A stretch of 64,000 bases of DNA, from assembly GCA_023630215.1 (NCBI GenBank), contig JALPRQ010000001.1, positions 930,001-994,000 of the forward strand. The letters are read 5' to 3'. Positions within the stretch are counted from its first letter, which is position 1, and every line of letters begins with the position of its first letter. A program made the translations under genes and the position numbers. The notes below the pieces were generated by a model. That model worked only from the letters and a program-made list of their open reading frames with translations, searched no databases and had not been told where the DNA came from. This DNA comes from Rhodobacteraceae bacterium NBU2976 (lineage in GTDB: Bacteria > Pseudomonadota > Alphaproteobacteria > Rhodobacterales > Rhodobacteraceae). Shown here piece by piece: positions 62,987-64,000 of the stretch.

Positions 62987-63254
62987 CTTAGGGGCAGTTG
63001 GGGCGCTAATATCGAGAACCGTTCCGGCAGGATCACGCTACAGCATCCGACGTTGTCCATAGGGCATGTCGATGCGGGCCTCGATGATCGTCGCCTTGGT
63101 GGCGAGTGCATTTTGATGAACGGTGTCACAATCCGCCACAACGAATGTCACGATGAGACCGGACGGCGCTTCACGTGCTACCTCTGGCACGATGTCATGG
63201 TCTTTTTTGCAACAGACCATCGAAAGGTTTGTTGAACAGGATGATTTTGGTCAT
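62981..63254 (-). pseudogene. Mosaic pseudogene: RluE-like start joined to a VOC-protein tail
   Basis: On the minus strand an ATG at 63254 starts [16 protein letters not shown], nearly the intact RluE N-terminus ([12 protein letters not shown]), and stops after 19 codons. In another frame the sequence runs on as the C-terminal part of a VOC/glyoxalase protein (GLIVTFVVADCDTV, IEARIDMPYGQRRML). It meets an in-frame TAG and continues RDPAGTVLDISAPTAPKS to a stop at 62981. So two different genes are fused and the second is also broken. Confidence 0.75.
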
Positions 63255-63292
63255 GGCGCTGGCTTAGTGGAAGTGCCGATCATGCGCAATGC

Positions 63293-63320
63293 CGCGCCTG
63301 ACCCTGTTGGATCAGGCGCG
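63293..63320 (-). terminator. Hairpin downstream of glyA
   Basis: CGCGCCTGA (63293-63301) pairs perfectly with TCAGGCGCG (63312-63320) around a 10-nt loop, starting 7 bases after the glyA stop in the direction of transcription. There is no clear U-run, so termination may be partial. Confidence 0.65.
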
Positions 63321-63327
63321 AGAACCC

Positions 63328-64000
63328 TTACATATTCGGATATAGCGGATATTTATCGCAGAGCGCTTTGACTTTGGCGCGGACCGAGGCTTCGACATCC
63401 GCATTCCCGTCCTCGCCATTGGCGGCCAGACCGTCGACGACCTCGACGATCAGGTCTGCGATGTGGCGGAAGTCATCCTCGTTAAACCCGCGTGTTGTTC
63501 CCGCTGGTGTGCCCAGACGGATGCCCGAGGTTACAAACGGTTTTTCGGGATCGAACGGAATGCCGTTCTTGTTGGTGGTGATATGGGCGCGACCCAAGGC
63601 TTTCTCGGTCGCGTTCCCTTTGACGCCTTTCGGACGCAGATCGACCAGCAGCAGGTGGTTGTCGGTGCCGTTTGTCACGATGTCCAACCCACCTTTTTGC
63701 AACTGATCCGCCAACGCTTGTGCATTGCGCACGATCTGTGACGCATAGGCTTTGAATTCGGGACGCAGTGCCTCGCCGAACGCGACAGCTTTGGCGGCGA
63801 TCACATGCATCAACGGCCCGCCCTGCAAGCCGGGGAAGACAGCCGAGTTCACCTTCTTCGCAATATCTTCGTGATTGGTCAGGATCATCCCGCCGCGCGG
63901 CCCACGCAAAGATTTATGCGTCGTCGTCGTCACCACATGCGCGTGCGGCAGGGGCGAGGGGTGCATTCCACCCGCCACCAGACCCGCGATATGGGCCATA
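63328..64000 (-). CDS. glyA: Serine hydroxymethyltransferase, C-terminal part (cut by window edge)
   Basis: The minus strand gives the last 223 residues of a protein usually near 430. The PLP lysine is in [16 protein letters not shown]. Then come [29 protein letters not shown] and [12 protein letters not shown], all typical of GlyA. The enzyme converts serine and tetrahydrofolate to glycine and methylene-THF. The start codon lies beyond 64000. The ending YPLYPNM is followed by a stop and a hairpin. Confidence 0.96.
   Translation of the reverse strand, partial: MAHIAGLVAGGMHPSPLPHAHVVTTTTHKSLRGPRGGMILTNHEDIAKKVNSAVFPGLQGGPLMHVIAAKAVAFGEALRPEFKAYASQIVRNAQALADQLQKGGLDIVTNGTDNHLLLVDLRPKGVKGNATEKALGRAHITTNKNGIPFDPEKPFVTSGIRLGTPAGTTRGFNEDDFRHIADLIVEVVDGLAANGEDGNADVEASVRAKVKALCDKYPLYPNM

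Noticed and set aside
1-64000. CRISPR arrays, insertion sequences, prophage or plasmid origin
   Set aside because: No regularly spaced repeats, transposase or integrase motifs, phage structural genes or replication initiators were seen in the translated frames.

Overview
The window is a chromosomal segment from an alphaproteobacterium, most likely a member of the Rhodobacterales (Roseobacter group). I base this on gene content: a TrgA-type membrane protein next to cysK, a TAXI-type TRAP transporter, an ScfR-family regulator facing isocitrate lyase, a short HisG with HisZ, an nrdR/rib/nusB block, and GANTC sites of the CcrM type. No rRNA operon, CRISPR array, prophage, integrase or insertion sequence is visible. 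Most of the window is housekeeping DNA with tight, often overlapping operons.

Layout. 1-3.6 kb: the start of aconitase (minus strand, cut by the window edge) faces the cytochrome c maturation operon ccmABCDG. 3.7-10.4 kb: a class V aminotransferase that lacks the desulfurase cysteine, then trgA-cysK, an MscS channel, an AlaX editing protein and a histidine phosphatase, followed by tRNA-Ser(GGA). 10.5-18.9 kb: an accessory-looking catabolic block with DUF3237, a fused TRAP permease and a TAXI binding protein on the minus strand, facing a MarR regulator, a zinc alcohol dehydrogenase, an FAD monooxygenase and a core-MetE protein on the plus strand. 18.9-22.9 kb: a transglycosylase-like protein, then the ScfR regulator facing a small unknown gene and aceA, with a palindromic operator candidate between them. 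22.9-30.1 kb: a KefB-type antiporter, an MFS permease that apparently starts at ATT, a glycine-betaine-type ABC transporter behind a roughly 200-nt leader, slyX and a glutathione transferase.

30.2-34.1 kb: hisS-hisZ-hisG and a hydrolase, chained by overlapping stop and start codons. 34.1-43.0 kb: the riboflavin block nusB, ribH, ribB(X), ribE, ribD, nrdR (minus strand), split by a plus-strand capsule export cassette (kpsS, Wza/KpsD-like, kpsC). 43.3-44.3 kb: a Hint-domain gene broken by one in-frame TGA. 44.3-53.9 kb: yjbQ, a DUF3592 protein, dnaG-rpoD with a cluster of four GANTC sites between them, an RluD-type pseudouridine synthase, rpoH, an orphan BrnA-like antitoxin behind an SD-covering hairpin, a cytochrome b561 and a glutamine amidotransferase. 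54.0-60.5 kb: a beta-barrel protein, tRNA-Glu(UUC), recJ, an isochorismatase-fold hydrolase, homoserine dehydrogenase, an RraB-like protein and an AlaC-type aminotransferase. 60.5-64 kb: small membrane proteins, a CYTH protein, an RluE-type synthase, a second histidine phosphatase, a mosaic pseudogene (RluE start joined to a VOC-protein tail) and the 3' part of glyA, cut by the window edge.

The parts most worth following up are the TRAP / monooxygenase / core-MetE block, the ScfR-small ORF-aceA unit with its operator, the GANTC cluster ahead of rpoD, and the orphan BrnA-like gene with two stacked control elements.
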